The translations under genes and the position numbers were made by a program. This document shows, one piece after another, positions 34,174 to 43,966 of a stretch of DNA of 64,000 bases. The DNA lies in assembly GCF_014062345.1 (NCBI RefSeq), contig NZ_JACGLS010000002.1, positions 310,001 to 374,000 on the forward strand, written 5' to 3'. Source of the DNA: Tenacibaculum pelagium. Lineage in GTDB: Bacteria; Bacteroidota; Bacteroidia; Flavobacteriales; Flavobacteriaceae. Position 1 is the stretch's first letter. Every line of letters starts with the position of its first letter. The notes under the pieces are model-generated. The model saw only the letters and a list, made by a program, of their open reading frames with translations, was not told where the DNA came from and searched no databases.

Positions 34174-37011
34174 ATGGCAAATCAAAAACGATTATTTTTA
34201 CTAGATGCTTTTGCATTAATTTTTAGAGGATATTACGCTTTTATAAAGAATCCAAGAATCAATTCTAAAGGAATGGATGTTTCTGCTATTTTAGGATTTA
34301 CCAATTCTTTATTAGATGTTATAAAACGTGAAAAACCAGATCATATCGCTGTTTGTTTTGATCGTGGCGGAAGCGTTGCCAGAACAGAAGTTTTCCCAGA
34401 ATATAAAGCCAACAGACAAGAAACCCCAGAAGCTATTAAAATTGCGGTTCCGTACATTGAACAAATTTTAAAAGCAATGAATATTCCTGCTGTTATTAAA
34501 GAAGGTTATGAAGCGGATGATATTATTGGAACATTGGCTAAAAAAGCCGAAAAAGAAGGCTACCAAACCTATATGGTAACTCCCGATAAAGATTTTGCGC
34601 AATTAGTTTCTGAAAATATTTTTATGTACCGTCCACGTTTTGGTGGTGGTTATGAAACTTGGGGAATACCAGAAGTGCAAGAAAAATTTGGCGTAGAAAG
34701 ACCTGAGCAAGTAATTGACTTTTTAGGAATGATGGGTGATTCTGTTGATAATATTCCTGGATTACCTGGCGTTGGAGAAAAAACAGCAAAAAAGTTTTTA
34801 GCAGCTTACGGGTCTATGGAAAACCTGTTGGCAAACACTGCTGATTTAAAAGGTAAAATGAAAGAGAAAGTAGAAGCTAACGGAGAGTTAGGTTTACTTT
34901 CTAAAGAACTAGCAACGATTATGCTAGATGTTCCTGTTGATTTTCATGAAGAAGATTTTGAATTTTCACAACCTGATATGCCTGCCATTACAACTCTTTT
35001 TAACGAATTAGAGTTTAGAAGATTAGCAGAAAATTTAGCAAAAACATATGCAACTCCAGCACTTACCGAAAATAACACCGAAACGACAGCTAAAACCACA
35101 TCAAAAAAACAAACTCCATCAAAAAATGATGGTCAATTTGATTTATTTGCTGCTCCTGGAGGCGGAAATACATCCGAAGAAAATAACATCAATGGTTTTA
35201 AAACAATTGAAAATACCAAACATTTTTATCAGCATATAAATACTCCATTGTCAAGAAAATTATTGCTTGATAAATTAATGCAGCAAACTTCTGTGTGTTT
35301 TGATACAGAAACTACTGGTTTAAAAGCTTTAGAAGTTGAGTTGATTGGAATTGCTTTTTCATGGGAAGCTGGTAAAGGTTATTATGTTTCGTTTCCAGAA
35401 GATCAAGAAGAAACAGCAGCTATTTTAGAAGAATTTCATCCGTTTTTTGAAGCAGAAGAAATTGAAAAAATTGGTCATAATTTAAAATACGATATCAAAA
35501 TATTATCAAACTACAACATGCCCGTAAAAGGAAAGTTGTTTGATACCATGATTGCGCATTATTTAATTAATCCAGATATGCGTCATAATATGGATGTGCT
35601 TTCTGAAACCTACTTGAATTACCAACCAGTTTCTATTACTGAATTGATTGGTAAAAAAGGAAAGAATCAACTTTCGATGCGAGAAGTAGAACTTTCTAAA
35701 CAAAGTGAATATGCTGTTGAAGATGCTGACATCACTTATCAATTAAAAGAACATTTTTCTAAAGAATTAGAAAGCGGAAATGTTACCAAGTTGTTTAATG
35801 ATGTTGAAACACCTTTAGTATCAGTTTTAACAGCCATTGAAATAGAAGGGATCAATTTAGATGTTGAGTTTTTAAGGTCATTATCTGTTGATTTATCTAA
35901 CGACATTACTCGTTTAGAAAAAAATATTTACGAACAAGCTGGGGAGGAATTTAATATTGCTTCACCAAAACAGTTAGGGATTGTTTTGTTTGAAAATATG
36001 AAACTAGTTGACAAACCTAAGAAAACTAAAACAGGACAGTATTCAACTGCTGAAGACATTCTTTCTTACTTAGCTAAAGATCATCAAATTATTGCTGATG
36101 TATTAGAATATCGTCAATATAAAAAGTTACAAAGCACTTATGTCGATGCTTTACCAAATGAGGTAAACCCTAAAACTGGTAGAGTTCATACTGTATATGC
36201 GCAAGCTGTTGCTGCAACAGGTCGTTTAAGTTCTAATAATCCGAATTTACAAAACATCCCTATCCGTACTAAACGCGGACAAGAGGTGCGTAAAGCATTT
36301 ATTCCAAGAGATGAAAATCATGTATTATTAGCTGCCGATTATTCTCAAATAGAATTGAGGATTATTGCTGCTTTAAGTGAAGAAGAAACCATGATAAAAG
36401 CTTTCCAAAACGGAGAAGATATTCATGCTTCTACCGCTGCTAAAGTATTTAATGTTCCTCTTGATGAAGTTACTCGAGAACAACGTAGCAATGCTAAAAC
36501 AGTAAACTTTGGTATTGTATATGGAGTTTCTGCTTTTGGTTTAAGTAACCAAACAAATTTATCTCGTAAAGAAGCTAAAGAGCTAATAGATACGTACTAT
36601 GAAACCTATCCAAAACTAAAAAGTTACATGGCAGCCCAAGTTGATTTTGCTCGTGATAACGGATATGTAAAAACGGTTTTAGGTCGTCGTAGATATTTAA
36701 AAGACATTAATTCCCGTAATGCAATTGTTCGTGGAGCTGCCGAACGAAATGCTGTAAATGCGCCAATTCAAGGTTCTGCTGCAGATATTATAAAATTAGC
36801 AATGATTAATATTCACAATCGATTTGAAAAAGAAAACTTTAAATCAAAAATGTTATTACAAGTGCATGATGAATTGGTTTTTGATACTCATAAAGATGAA
36901 TTAGAAATCATCAAACCAATTATTAAAGAGGAAATGGAAAATGCTTTTAAAATGAGTGTTCCGTTAGATGTTGAAGTTGGTTTAGGTGAAAATTGGCTAG
37001 AAGCTCATTAA
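34174..37011 (+). CDS. polA: DNA polymerase I
   Basis: This three-domain repair polymerase has an N-terminal 5'-3' exonuclease/flap domain (about 1-290), a low-complexity Thr/Lys-rich linker (about 290-335), a 3'-5' exonuclease domain with intact CFDTETTGL (Asp377, Glu379), so proofreading should be active, and a family A polymerase domain with motif A DYSQIELR (Asp722), motif B RSNAKTVNFGIVYG and motif C QVHDELVF (Asp899). Length 945 is standard. It is followed after three bases by a small gene of unknown function. Confidence 0.97.
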   Translation: MANQKRLFLLDAFALIFRGYYAFIKNPRINSKGMDVSAILGFTNSLLDVIKREKPDHIAVCFDRGGSVARTEVFPEYKANRQETPEAIKIAVPYIEQILKAMNIPAVIKEGYEADDIIGTLAKKAEKEGYQTYMVTPDKDFAQLVSENIFMYRPRFGGGYETWGIPEVQEKFGVERPEQVIDFLGMMGDSVDNIPGLPGVGEKTAKKFLAAYGSMENLLANTADLKGKMKEKVEANGELGLLSKELATIMLDVPVDFHEEDFEFSQPDMPAITTLFNELEFRRLAENLAKTYATPALTENNTETTAKTTSKKQTPSKNDGQFDLFAAPGGGNTSEENNINGFKTIENTKHFYQHINTPLSRKLLLDKLMQQTSVCFDTETTGLKALEVELIGIAFSWEAGKGYYVSFPEDQEETAAILEEFHPFFEAEEIEKIGHNLKYDIKILSNYNMPVKGKLFDTMIAHYLINPDMRHNMDVLSETYLNYQPVSITELIGKKGKNQLSMREVELSKQSEYAVEDADITYQLKEHFSKELESGNVTKLFNDVETPLVSVLTAIEIEGINLDVEFLRSLSVDLSNDITRLEKNIYEQAGEEFNIASPKQLGIVLFENMKLVDKPKKTKTGQYSTAEDILSYLAKDHQIIADVLEYRQYKKLQSTYVDALPNEVNPKTGRVHTVYAQAVAATGRLSSNNPNLQNIPIRTKRGQEVRKAFIPRDENHVLLAADYSQIELRIIAALSEEETMIKAFQNGEDIHASTAAKVFNVPLDEVTREQRSNAKTVNFGIVYGVSAFGLSNQTNLSRKEAKELIDTYYETYPKLKSYMAAQVDFARDNGYVKTVLGRRRYLKDINSRNAIVRGAAERNAVNAPIQGSAADIIKLAMINIHNRFEKENFKSKMLLQVHDELVFDTHKDELEIIKPIIKEEMENAFKMSVPLDVEVGLGENWLEAH

Positions 37012-37014
37012 AAA

Positions 37015-37395
37015 ATGGAATTAGATTATATCGAAAACGTAAATGGTCTTGATGAAAACGTTGTCCGTTTATATAATTTTAATAAGGCTGAAGCGATAAA
37101 ATTTAAGGAATTAATTGAAGATGTTATTATTAACAAAAAACAACGGTTAGACTTATCTCAAATAGATTTTATTAAGCCTCGTAATTGTAATTTAATTTTA
37201 GGTTTATTCAAATCTGACGAAGGAATACTAAGTGAAGACAATCAAACGTTTTACTGCATACTTACCTTAAGAGGGTTTATAAACATGGTGAATCTTATTG
37301 AACCTTTTTGTAAAAAAGAATCTAGAGGTTTTCAGTATTTATATGATATAGATAATCCTACAGATTTTTTATTTTCTCCAAGTGCTACTTGGTAA
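37015..37395 (+). CDS. Conserved hypothetical protein cotranscribed with polA
   Basis: A 126-residue soluble protein whose family I do not recognise. It has alternating helix and strand character, no signal peptide, no membrane segment and no obvious catalytic motif; the central LRGFINMVNLIEPFCKKESRGF stretch is the best candidate for a conserved core. The three-base gap to polA implies cotranscription and perhaps translational coupling. It ends three bases from the convergent Ig-like lipoprotein gene. Codon use looks like that of its neighbours, so it is probably a real gene. Confidence 0.75.
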   Translation: MELDYIENVNGLDENVVRLYNFNKAEAIKFKELIEDVIINKKQRLDLSQIDFIKPRNCNLILGLFKSDEGILSEDNQTFYCILTLRGFINMVNLIEPFCKKESRGFQYLYDIDNPTDFLFSPSATW

Positions 37396-37397
37396 AG

Positions 37398-38993
37398 TTA
37401 TTTAATAACAAACGTTTCATTTTGAATCCAGTTAGCTCTTAGTTTAAAAGGTTCTTCGAAATACACTACATGTTCAGGCTGTTTTCTTAATAAGAAATTA
37501 CCCGTATCCCAAACGTGGTTGTTATTTTCATCAATAATAGCTCTAACGGTATATTCTTTAGGCTCTAAAAGATTAAACTCAACTTTTTCAGAAGCAGAAA
37601 TGTATTTCGTTTTCACTACTTTATCTTTTACTAAAAGTTGAACTATTACTGGATGTGTAGTTTCTTTCTTAACATCTAATACAATACTTCCATAATCTTC
37701 CACAGTTAAAGTTTTAAAATTATACTTTAAAGTATCGTTTGTGGTTTCGTATAAATCAATCAATCCTTTTGGATATACATTGAATTTATAATTCATTTTT
37801 GGTGTTTTTTTGAATAAAACGGCCAACTTATTAATCTCTTGTTTTTTCAACTCAAAATCAACATCAACCGTGTCTTTATCAACTAATGAAAACTTTGTTT
37901 TATCAATAGATACAATTGGGTTATTACTTTCTAAAAACAAAGTGTCATTTAAGTGCAAGGTTCTGCTTATGCTAGAAGAAACAGATAATGAATCTATTTT
38001 CTTTTTACGCAAACGAACAGTGATTGTATCTAAAAAACTCTCATTACTTACTGTAAAATTCAATGAATCTTGCTCTATTGGAGTATACCAATAGTTAAGT
38101 GTATCTTTTTCTTTTTCGAATTGAGTAAAAGATTTGAATGATTCCGGAACATTTGAAAGTAAATTTACTTTCATGTCTGTCTGTTTTCCTTCAAATCCAA
38201 ATTGAATTTTCCCTTTTACGATTTCTTTCCCTCTTTTAAACTTATAAGGTTGTATTTCCTTAAAAATTCTAATCGGATTTAAAACAAGACTATCTTTTGG
38301 CAATGAGATTGTATCTGCTAAAAATCCTATTTTGTCTGTTTTAGGATTAAACATGAAGTTATTTGAAGATTCTTTTAAGGCTAACATTAAGTATTTACCA
38401 GCACTTAAATTGGTAAATTCAAAATTCGTAGAATCTAAAGTACTTGTTACGTAATTAGGTTTTTGCTTATAAATAATCGAATCGTTATAAGTACTGTCTA
38501 ATCGATATAACAAAACACCTATTTCTTTCACTTTATCTCTTTTAAACATTTCCGACACATTTCCTTTAACAGTTAAAGAATCAATATAATTCCCTGTAGA
38601 GAAAACATACTTAAAGCTTTCTAACTTATTGTTTTCGTTATTGTCTTGAACTGCGTTTCCGAAGTTGAAAGTATAAGTTGTATTAGTCTTTAAAGTATCT
38701 AAAATTTCAATATTAATATATTTACTCGGAGTACCTTGAGGAGTAATTATCGGTGGATTTTTTAATGGTGGAGAAACGACCAATTGCTTCGTTAAGTCTT
38801 TTAAAACAATATATTCATCAAAATAAATTCGAATTTTATTTTCATCAAAATGAATTGTTTCATTCGGCGGTTTAGCAGTCATCATAATTGGTGCATCCTC
38901 ATCTTTAGGGCCGCCATCTGGTCGCCCTTTTCGAGCACAACTAACTATTAAAAATGTAAATAGAATAACTAAAACGATGTGTTTATTCTTCAC
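37398..38993 (-). CDS. Ig-like (Big_5) domain lipoprotein
   Basis: With a GTG start at 38993 the protein opens with a signal peptide ending LIVSC (Cys19), then RKGRPDGGPKDEDAP, and an SbsA-type bacterial Ig-like domain (about residues 30-125) with IRIYFDEYIVLKD. The rest is a long beta-rich region of unknown function, ending without a T9SS tail. It is a widespread Bacteroidota outer-membrane lipoprotein. GTG is chosen because an upstream in-frame TTG lies in the -7 box and no ATG precedes the lipobox. It converges on the gene downstream of polA. Confidence 0.82.
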   Translation of the reverse strand: MKNKHIVLVILFTFLIVSCARKGRPDGGPKDEDAPIMMTAKPPNETIHFDENKIRIYFDEYIVLKDLTKQLVVSPPLKNPPIITPQGTPSKYINIEILDTLKTNTTYTFNFGNAVQDNNENNKLESFKYVFSTGNYIDSLTVKGNVSEMFKRDKVKEIGVLLYRLDSTYNDSIIYKQKPNYVTSTLDSTNFEFTNLSAGKYLMLALKESSNNFMFNPKTDKIGFLADTISLPKDSLVLNPIRIFKEIQPYKFKRGKEIVKGKIQFGFEGKQTDMKVNLLSNVPESFKSFTQFEKEKDTLNYWYTPIEQDSLNFTVSNESFLDTITVRLRKKKIDSLSVSSSISRTLHLNDTLFLESNNPIVSIDKTKFSLVDKDTVDVDFELKKQEINKLAVLFKKTPKMNYKFNVYPKGLIDLYETTNDTLKYNFKTLTVEDYGSIVLDVKKETTHPVIVQLLVKDKVVKTKYISASEKVEFNLLEPKEYTVRAIIDENNNHVWDTGNFLLRKQPEHVVYFEEPFKLRANWIQNETFVIK

Positions 38994-39017
38994 TGAATGA
39001 TATTTAAAATACAAGAT

Positions 39018-39025
39018 CAAAAGTA
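39018..39025 (-). promoter_or_regulatory. -7 element (TACTTTTG) of the Ig-like lipoprotein gene
   Basis: Exact TAnnTTTG match on the reverse strand, 24 bases before the GTG start at 38993. Confidence 0.6.
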
Positions 39026-39046
39026 GTAAAATATTGATGAATAAAA

Positions 39047-39739
39047 TTATACTCTTGGAGTATAAGCCATAGTAGCTATACTAATGGCTATCCCATCAAT
39101 TTTTAATAACTCATTGCAACAAGCCTCAAGAGTAGCTCCCGTTGTTATTACATCATCAATTAGTAAAATATGCTTGTTTTTAAATAACTCTTTATCGGTC
39201 AACTTAAATTTAGTTTTACTATTAGTAAATCTTTCAAAACGCTGTTTTAAAGTTTGAGTTTTTGTTATCGAAGTTCTTAACAAAATAGCAGGTTTGTATT
39301 TAATCTTTAAAACTTCGCTCAAACTTTCTCCAAAACTAGTAACTTGATTATAGCCTCTCTTTTTTAACTTCTTAGCATGTAATGGGACTGGAACTATATA
39401 ATCTACATCTTTAAAAACTTCAGATTCTTTTAAACTATTCCCGAACCATTTGCCAAGATAACTACCAATCTCTGGCTGGTTTTTATATTTTAATTGATGA
39501 ATAATTTTTTGAGTAATTCCATGTTTTTGATAATACAAAAATGATCGAACGTTTTTTACAGGTAATTTTCCATAAAAAACAGATTTCAATGTAACATTTG
39601 TATGTTCATCATCGTCAATAAGAGGTAACCCGCTTACACAACCGACACATAAATACTGTTCGTTTTGTAACAATATTGTTGTGCAATTAATACATAAATT
39701 TGGATAAAATAAGTAGAATATATCTTTTAAAAATCGCAT
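39047..39739 (-). CDS. ComF-like phosphoribosyltransferase-domain protein
   Basis: The protein has an N-terminal zinc-ribbon-like pair of CxxC motifs (CINC and CVGC) and a C-terminal phosphoribosyltransferase domain with the PRPP loop ILLIDDVITTGATL. ComF proteins help internalise transforming DNA in competent bacteria, although many non-competent species keep the gene. The ATG at 39739 (MRFLKDIFYLF) is preferred because a near-consensus -7 (TATCTTTC) lies just upstream. It diverges from the methyltransferase gene. Confidence 0.88.
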   Translation of the reverse strand: MRFLKDIFYLFYPNLCINCTTILLQNEQYLCVGCVSGLPLIDDDEHTNVTLKSVFYGKLPVKNVRSFLYYQKHGITQKIIHQLKYKNQPEIGSYLGKWFGNSLKESEVFKDVDYIVPVPLHAKKLKKRGYNQVTSFGESLSEVLKIKYKPAILLRTSITKTQTLKQRFERFTNSKTKFKLTDKELFKNKHILLIDDVITTGATLEACCNELLKIDGIAISIATMAYTPRV

Positions 39740-39792
39740 CTTTACCAGCAAATTTTTATTAGAAAGATACAAAAAACACATCTAAAAGCATT

Positions 39793-40353
39793 TTGAATAA
39801 AAAGTTTAATTTTTTTAAAGAAGCCGTAAAAAACTATAAAACATCTGGCACAGTAGTACCTAGTTCTAAATATTTAGCAAATAAAATGCTAAAAGACATT
39901 GATTTTTCTTCTGCAAAATTAATTGTCGAACTAGGCCCAGGAAATGGAGCTATAACTCACGATATTTTAAAAAAACTATCTCCTAATACTACTTTAATCT
40001 GTTTTGAGGTTAATGATGCTTTTTATGAAGAATTAATAAAAATTAAACACCCTCAATTAATTATTTTAAAAGCATCTGCTGAAAACATTAAAGAAGAAGT
40101 TGTAAAACTTGGCTTTGAAAAGGCAGATCATATAATTTCAAGCTTACCTTTAACAATTATTCCTAAAGAAATCTCACATACTATTTTGACTGAAAGCTTC
40201 TCTTTTTTAAAGCAAAATGGAATCTTTGTTCAGTATCAATACAGCTTAACTTATTATAAAAAACTAAAAGAAGTATTTGGAGATAACATTACTTTAAACT
40301 TCGAACCATTTAACTTTCCCCCTGCGTTTATTTACAAGTGTTCTAAAAATTAG
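39793..40353 (+). CDS. PmtA-like SAM-dependent methyltransferase
   Basis: A 186-residue class I methyltransferase with an N-terminal KTSGTVVPSSKYLANKM segment and the SAM loop VELGPGNGAITHDIL, followed by a SSLPLTIIP motif IV. This pattern matches phospholipid N-methyltransferases and KsgA-like enzymes. A phosphatidylethanolamine substrate is plausible but not proven. The start appears to be TTG at 39793, because the conserved N-terminal segment begins right after it and no ATG lies upstream in frame. Confidence 0.75.
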   Translation: MNKKFNFFKEAVKNYKTSGTVVPSSKYLANKMLKDIDFSSAKLIVELGPGNGAITHDILKKLSPNTTLICFEVNDAFYEELIKIKHPQLIILKASAENIKEEVVKLGFEKADHIISSLPLTIIPKEISHTILTESFSFLKQNGIFVQYQYSLTYYKKLKEVFGDNITLNFEPFNFPPAFIYKCSKN

Positions 40354-40395
40354 TATATTAGCACGAAACCAAACTCTTAATCAGATCCCCAAGTG

Positions 40396-41301
40396 ATGAT
40401 TGCTTTTAAGAATTTAAAGAATAATGGCTTAATTGCCTTTCTATTGATATTAATACTTGCTATTGGCTATTTGTCATACCAAAACGCTGAAGACTACACC
40501 GAATTGAAAGATGTTTTTGAGATAGAAAAAAAAGAATTAGAATCTGAACTTAACACGCTTATAAAAGAATACGAGAAAGCTAGTTATAATAAAAATGAAA
40601 CTTCTTTAAAACTTAGAGAAGAGCTTCAAAAAATAATTAAGCTTAGAGACACCATCCATAATTTAAAAGCTACAGATTATGGTCTTATACGTTTATACCG
40701 TAAGAGAATTGCTACTTTAGTTGAGGAAAACAAAAAACTCTTTGCCCAGATAGACTCTCTACAAGTTATTAATAACGATCTGATAACAAAAAACGATAGT
40801 GTTACTGATGAATTAGCTCTGAAAGAAAGTCTTAACACTAGATTAAAATATAGAAATCAATTTCTTTATCAAGAAAAAAGAGTTTTAAGTGATAAGATTG
40901 CTACTGCTGAAATTATTAAAATTTCATCGATTAAAGCAGAAGCAATGAAAAGAAAAAGTAGCGGAAGACATACTTCTACATCTAGATCTAAGAGAACAGA
41001 TGCTTTCAAAACTGAATTCAATTTGTTAGAAAATAAAATTATATCTCCAGGGGCAAAACCTATTTACATTCAAATTACTGATGAAAATAACGAAGTAATT
41101 TCTCCTTCAAAAAAAGTGACATTAAAAGATAAAAACACCATTTTATGCAGCGATGTATTAATGGCTGATTATCACAACAAACAATTATCCGTTATTTCAT
41201 TTATTAATGTAAATAGAGATAGTATAAAAAAAGGAACATATAAAATTCATGTTTTTGTGGATGGAATATATAATGGTAACACTGAAATAAAACTTAGATA
41301 A
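40396..41301 (+). CDS. Membrane-anchored coiled-coil protein, paralogue 1
   Basis: One N-terminal membrane helix (about residues 10-25) is followed by a long coiled coil (about 30-180), then a basic SSGRHTSTSRSKRTDAF segment, and a beta-rich C-terminal domain of about 100 residues ending in GNTEIKLR. I know no functional name. It forms a tandem pair with the next gene, with the same layout and clearly similar C-terminal halves. A start at the ATG at 40396 is preferred over the adjacent GTG. TATATTAG at 40354-40361 is a one-mismatch -7. Confidence 0.75.
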   Translation: MIAFKNLKNNGLIAFLLILILAIGYLSYQNAEDYTELKDVFEIEKKELESELNTLIKEYEKASYNKNETSLKLREELQKIIKLRDTIHNLKATDYGLIRLYRKRIATLVEENKKLFAQIDSLQVINNDLITKNDSVTDELALKESLNTRLKYRNQFLYQEKRVLSDKIATAEIIKISSIKAEAMKRKSSGRHTSTSRSKRTDAFKTEFNLLENKIISPGAKPIYIQITDENNEVISPSKKVTLKDKNTILCSDVLMADYHNKQLSVISFINVNRDSIKKGTYKIHVFVDGIYNGNTEIKLR

Positions 41302-41347
41302 AAATGAAATAAAACAATTATTAACCCCCTAACTAAACCCCCTATTT

Positions 41348-42247
41348 ATGACCCCTCAAAAAAGAAAAAGCGCACTAATTATTGTGCTTTTAATCCTATC
41401 ATTATTTTTAACCCTTTACTCTTTTCAAAAATCTAGTCAGTATAGTACGCTTCAAAAAGTATTTCAAGATGAAAAAGCTGATTTAGAAAAAGAACTAGAT
41501 GAAATAATTAAAGACTACACAGATGTAGTTGTAAGAAAAAAACGCATTTCTAAAAGACTACAAGTTGAACTAGGTAAAATGCAAAACTTACGTGACTCTA
41601 TTAAAAATTTAAGAGTAGACAACTACAATTTAATTAGAAAATACAGAAAAAAAATTGCCAGTTTAGAGCGTGAGAATAAAAAATTATTTATCCGTGTTGA
41701 TTCTTTAAATACAGCTAACGATCAATTAACACAAGACAATCTTGTTGCTAATGAAATCTTAAAACAAAAAGAAACAATAAATGTAGCTCTAACTAAAAAG
41801 TTCAAAAAATTAGAAGTAAAGCAAAAAGATTTAGAAGCCAAAGTAGCTATTGGCGGAATCATTAAAACTTCTCCAGTAAAAGTAATTGCGATGAAAGAAC
41901 GTAGTAGCGGTAAATTAACCTCAACTTCTCGATCTAGTAGAACAGATGCTTTCAAAGTAAATTTTGATTTACTTGAAAATCCAATAACCAATGCTGGAGA
42001 CAAATCAGTTTATATTCAAATAATAGATGAAAACAAAAAAGTTGTTGCTCCAAAAGGTATTACCAATTTAAAAGACGGAGGTAAAATTCAATATACCGAC
42101 TCTGTTGAAGTTAATTATAACAATGATAGACTTAGCTTAGTCTCTCTTGTTTTAGTTAATAGAGACGACATTAACAAAGGTAAATACACAATCAGTACTT
42201 TTATTGATGGGGTTTACACAGGTAACACTACCTTAAAACTTAGATAA
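41348..42247 (+). CDS. Membrane-anchored coiled-coil protein, paralogue 2
   Basis: It has the same architecture as the gene before it: a helix at about residues 9-27, a coiled coil at about 30-175, an SSGKLTSTSRSSRTDAF motif and a C-terminal beta-rich domain ending GNTTLKLR. The two C-terminal domains match almost residue by residue around LLEN, VYIQI-DEN and the final VDG/IDG-Y-GNT. The pair could form a heteromeric rod anchored in the membrane, with the C-terminal domain as a binding head. It is followed by a terminator that closes the two-gene unit. Confidence 0.75.
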   Translation: MTPQKRKSALIIVLLILSLFLTLYSFQKSSQYSTLQKVFQDEKADLEKELDEIIKDYTDVVVRKKRISKRLQVELGKMQNLRDSIKNLRVDNYNLIRKYRKKIASLERENKKLFIRVDSLNTANDQLTQDNLVANEILKQKETINVALTKKFKKLEVKQKDLEAKVAIGGIIKTSPVKVIAMKERSSGKLTSTSRSSRTDAFKVNFDLLENPITNAGDKSVYIQIIDENKKVVAPKGITNLKDGGKIQYTDSVEVNYNNDRLSLVSLVLVNRDDINKGKYTISTFIDGVYTGNTTLKLR

Positions 42248-42266
42248 CAAATACACGTTTATCAAT

Positions 42267-42304
42267 TTAAAAAGTGAAGAATTAAGTTAATTCTTCACTT
42301 TTTT
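42267..42304 (+). terminator. Intrinsic terminator of the coiled-coil gene pair
   Basis: Stem AAAGTGAAGAATTAA/TTAATTCTTCACTTT followed by T runs, 25 bases after the stop. Confidence 0.88.
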
Positions 42305-42337
42305 CTTTTTGAATAGTAATAGTTTAAATGCTTATTT

Positions 42338-42345
42338 TATTTTTG
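42338..42345 (+). promoter_or_regulatory. -7 element (TATTTTTG) of glyS, leaderless arrangement
   Basis: Exact TAnnTTTG ending four bases before the glyS ATG at 42350, so the mRNA should start at the initiation codon. Confidence 0.65.
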
Positions 42346-42349
42346 CATC

Positions 42350-43891
42350 ATGGCAAAACAAGAAGATCAATTTAAAAAAGTTTTATCACACGCAAAAGAG
42401 TATGGTTATGTATTTCAATCATCTGAAATTTATGACGGATTAAGTGCGGTGTATGATTATGCTCAAAATGGAGTTGAGTTAAAGAAAAACATTAGAGATT
42501 ACTGGTGGAAAGCAATGGTGCAAATGCACGAAAACATTGTGGGTATTGATGCATCTATTTTAATGCATCCAACCACTTGGAAAGCTTCTGGTCACGTAGA
42601 TGCTTTTAACGATCCGTTAATCGATAATAAAGATTCTAAAAAAAGATATAGAGCTGATGTTTTAGTAGAAGATTATTGTGCTAAAATTGAAGGGAAAATA
42701 GATAAAGAAGTTAAAAAAGCTGCCAAACGTTTTGGTGATGATTTTAATAAAGAAGAATTTCTTGCCACTAACGGAAGAGTTTTAGGATATCAAGAAAAGA
42801 TCAATACTATTTTAGGTCGATTAGGTAAGTCGTTAGAAAATGAAGATTTAGCTGATGTAAAATTATTAATTGAAGAATTAGAAATTGCTGATCCATTAAC
42901 TGGTTCTAAAAACTGGACAGATGTAAAGCAATTCAACTTAATGTTTGGTACAAAATTGGGTGCTTCTGCTGATACTGCAATGGATTTATATTTACGTCCA
43001 GAAACTGCACAAGGTATTTTTGTAAACTTCTTAAATGTGCAAAAAACTGGAAGAATGAAAATTCCTTTTGGTATCGCACAAACTGGTAAAGCTTTCCGTA
43101 ATGAGATTGTTGCGCGTCAGTTTATTTTTAGGATGCGTGAATTTGAGCAAATGGAAATGCAATTTTTTGTAAAACCAGGAACTCAAAAAGAATGGTACGA
43201 CAAATGGAAAGAAACACGTTTAAAGTGGCACTTATCATTAGGAATGGGAGCAGATAACTATCGTTTCCATGACCATGAAAAATTAGCACATTATGCAGAT
43301 GCTGCTGCTGATATAGAGTTTAAATTTCCATTCGGATTTAAAGAATTAGAAGGAATTCATTCTCGTACTGATTTCGATTTAAAGGCACACGAAGAGTTTT
43401 CTGGAAAGAAATTACAATATTTCGACCATGAAGAAAACAAAAACTATACTCCTTATGTAGTTGAAACTTCAATTGGATTAGATAGAATGTTTTTAGCAGT
43501 CTTTTCTAAATCTTTACAAGAAGAAGAATTAGAAAATGGAACAACAAGAACAGTTTTAAAATTACCAGCAGTTTTAGCACCAGTAAAAGCAGCTATTTTA
43601 CCATTAGTAAAAAAAGATGGATTACCAGAAATAGCTCGTGAAATAGTTGAGAATTTAAAATGGGACTTCAATGTGTCTTATGATGAAAAAGATGCTGTAG
43701 GGCGTCGTTATCGCCGTCAGGATGCAAACGGAACTCCTTTCTGTATCACTGTTGACCATGACACTAAAGAAAATAATACTGTTACAATTCGTCACAGAGA
43801 TACTATGGAACAAAAACGTGTTCCAATTTCTGAATTAAGTGCTATTATTAAACAAGAAGTAGATGTACGATCATGGTTACTAAAAATGTAA
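42350..43891 (+). CDS. glyS: Glycyl-tRNA synthetase (single-chain type)
   Basis: This class II aminoacyl-tRNA synthetase charges tRNA-Gly. Motif-rich regions include GYVFQSSEIYDGLSAVYDY at the N-terminus, RPETAQGIFVNF, an AFRNEI motif 2 and an ETSIGLDRMFLA motif 3, followed by an anticodon-binding domain. The 513-residue size is that of the homodimeric (alpha-2) enzyme rather than the two-subunit form. The start is secure because the N-terminal sequence matches the family. Confidence 0.97.
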   Translation: MAKQEDQFKKVLSHAKEYGYVFQSSEIYDGLSAVYDYAQNGVELKKNIRDYWWKAMVQMHENIVGIDASILMHPTTWKASGHVDAFNDPLIDNKDSKKRYRADVLVEDYCAKIEGKIDKEVKKAAKRFGDDFNKEEFLATNGRVLGYQEKINTILGRLGKSLENEDLADVKLLIEELEIADPLTGSKNWTDVKQFNLMFGTKLGASADTAMDLYLRPETAQGIFVNFLNVQKTGRMKIPFGIAQTGKAFRNEIVARQFIFRMREFEQMEMQFFVKPGTQKEWYDKWKETRLKWHLSLGMGADNYRFHDHEKLAHYADAAADIEFKFPFGFKELEGIHSRTDFDLKAHEEFSGKKLQYFDHEENKNYTPYVVETSIGLDRMFLAVFSKSLQEEELENGTTRTVLKLPAVLAPVKAAILPLVKKDGLPEIAREIVENLKWDFNVSYDEKDAVGRRYRRQDANGTPFCITVDHDTKENNTVTIRHRDTMEQKRVPISELSAIIKQEVDVRSWLLKM

Positions 43892-43910
43892 TCACAAAAT
43901 AATATTAAAC

Positions 43911-43944
43911 CAAAACCTATCATTTAAATATGATAGGTTTTTTA
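43911..43944 (+). terminator. Intrinsic terminator of glyS
   Basis: Stem AAAACCTATCAT/ATGATAGGTTTT with a TTAAAT loop and a T-rich tail. The tail overlaps TATTTTTA (43943-43950), the near-consensus -7 of the next gene. Confidence 0.88.
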
Positions 43945-43966
43945 TTTTTACACAAAACTCAGAGTA

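Noticed and set aside
39047..39739. Natural-competence locus
   Set aside because: A single ComF-like gene is widespread in non-competent bacteria, and no other com genes occur in the window.
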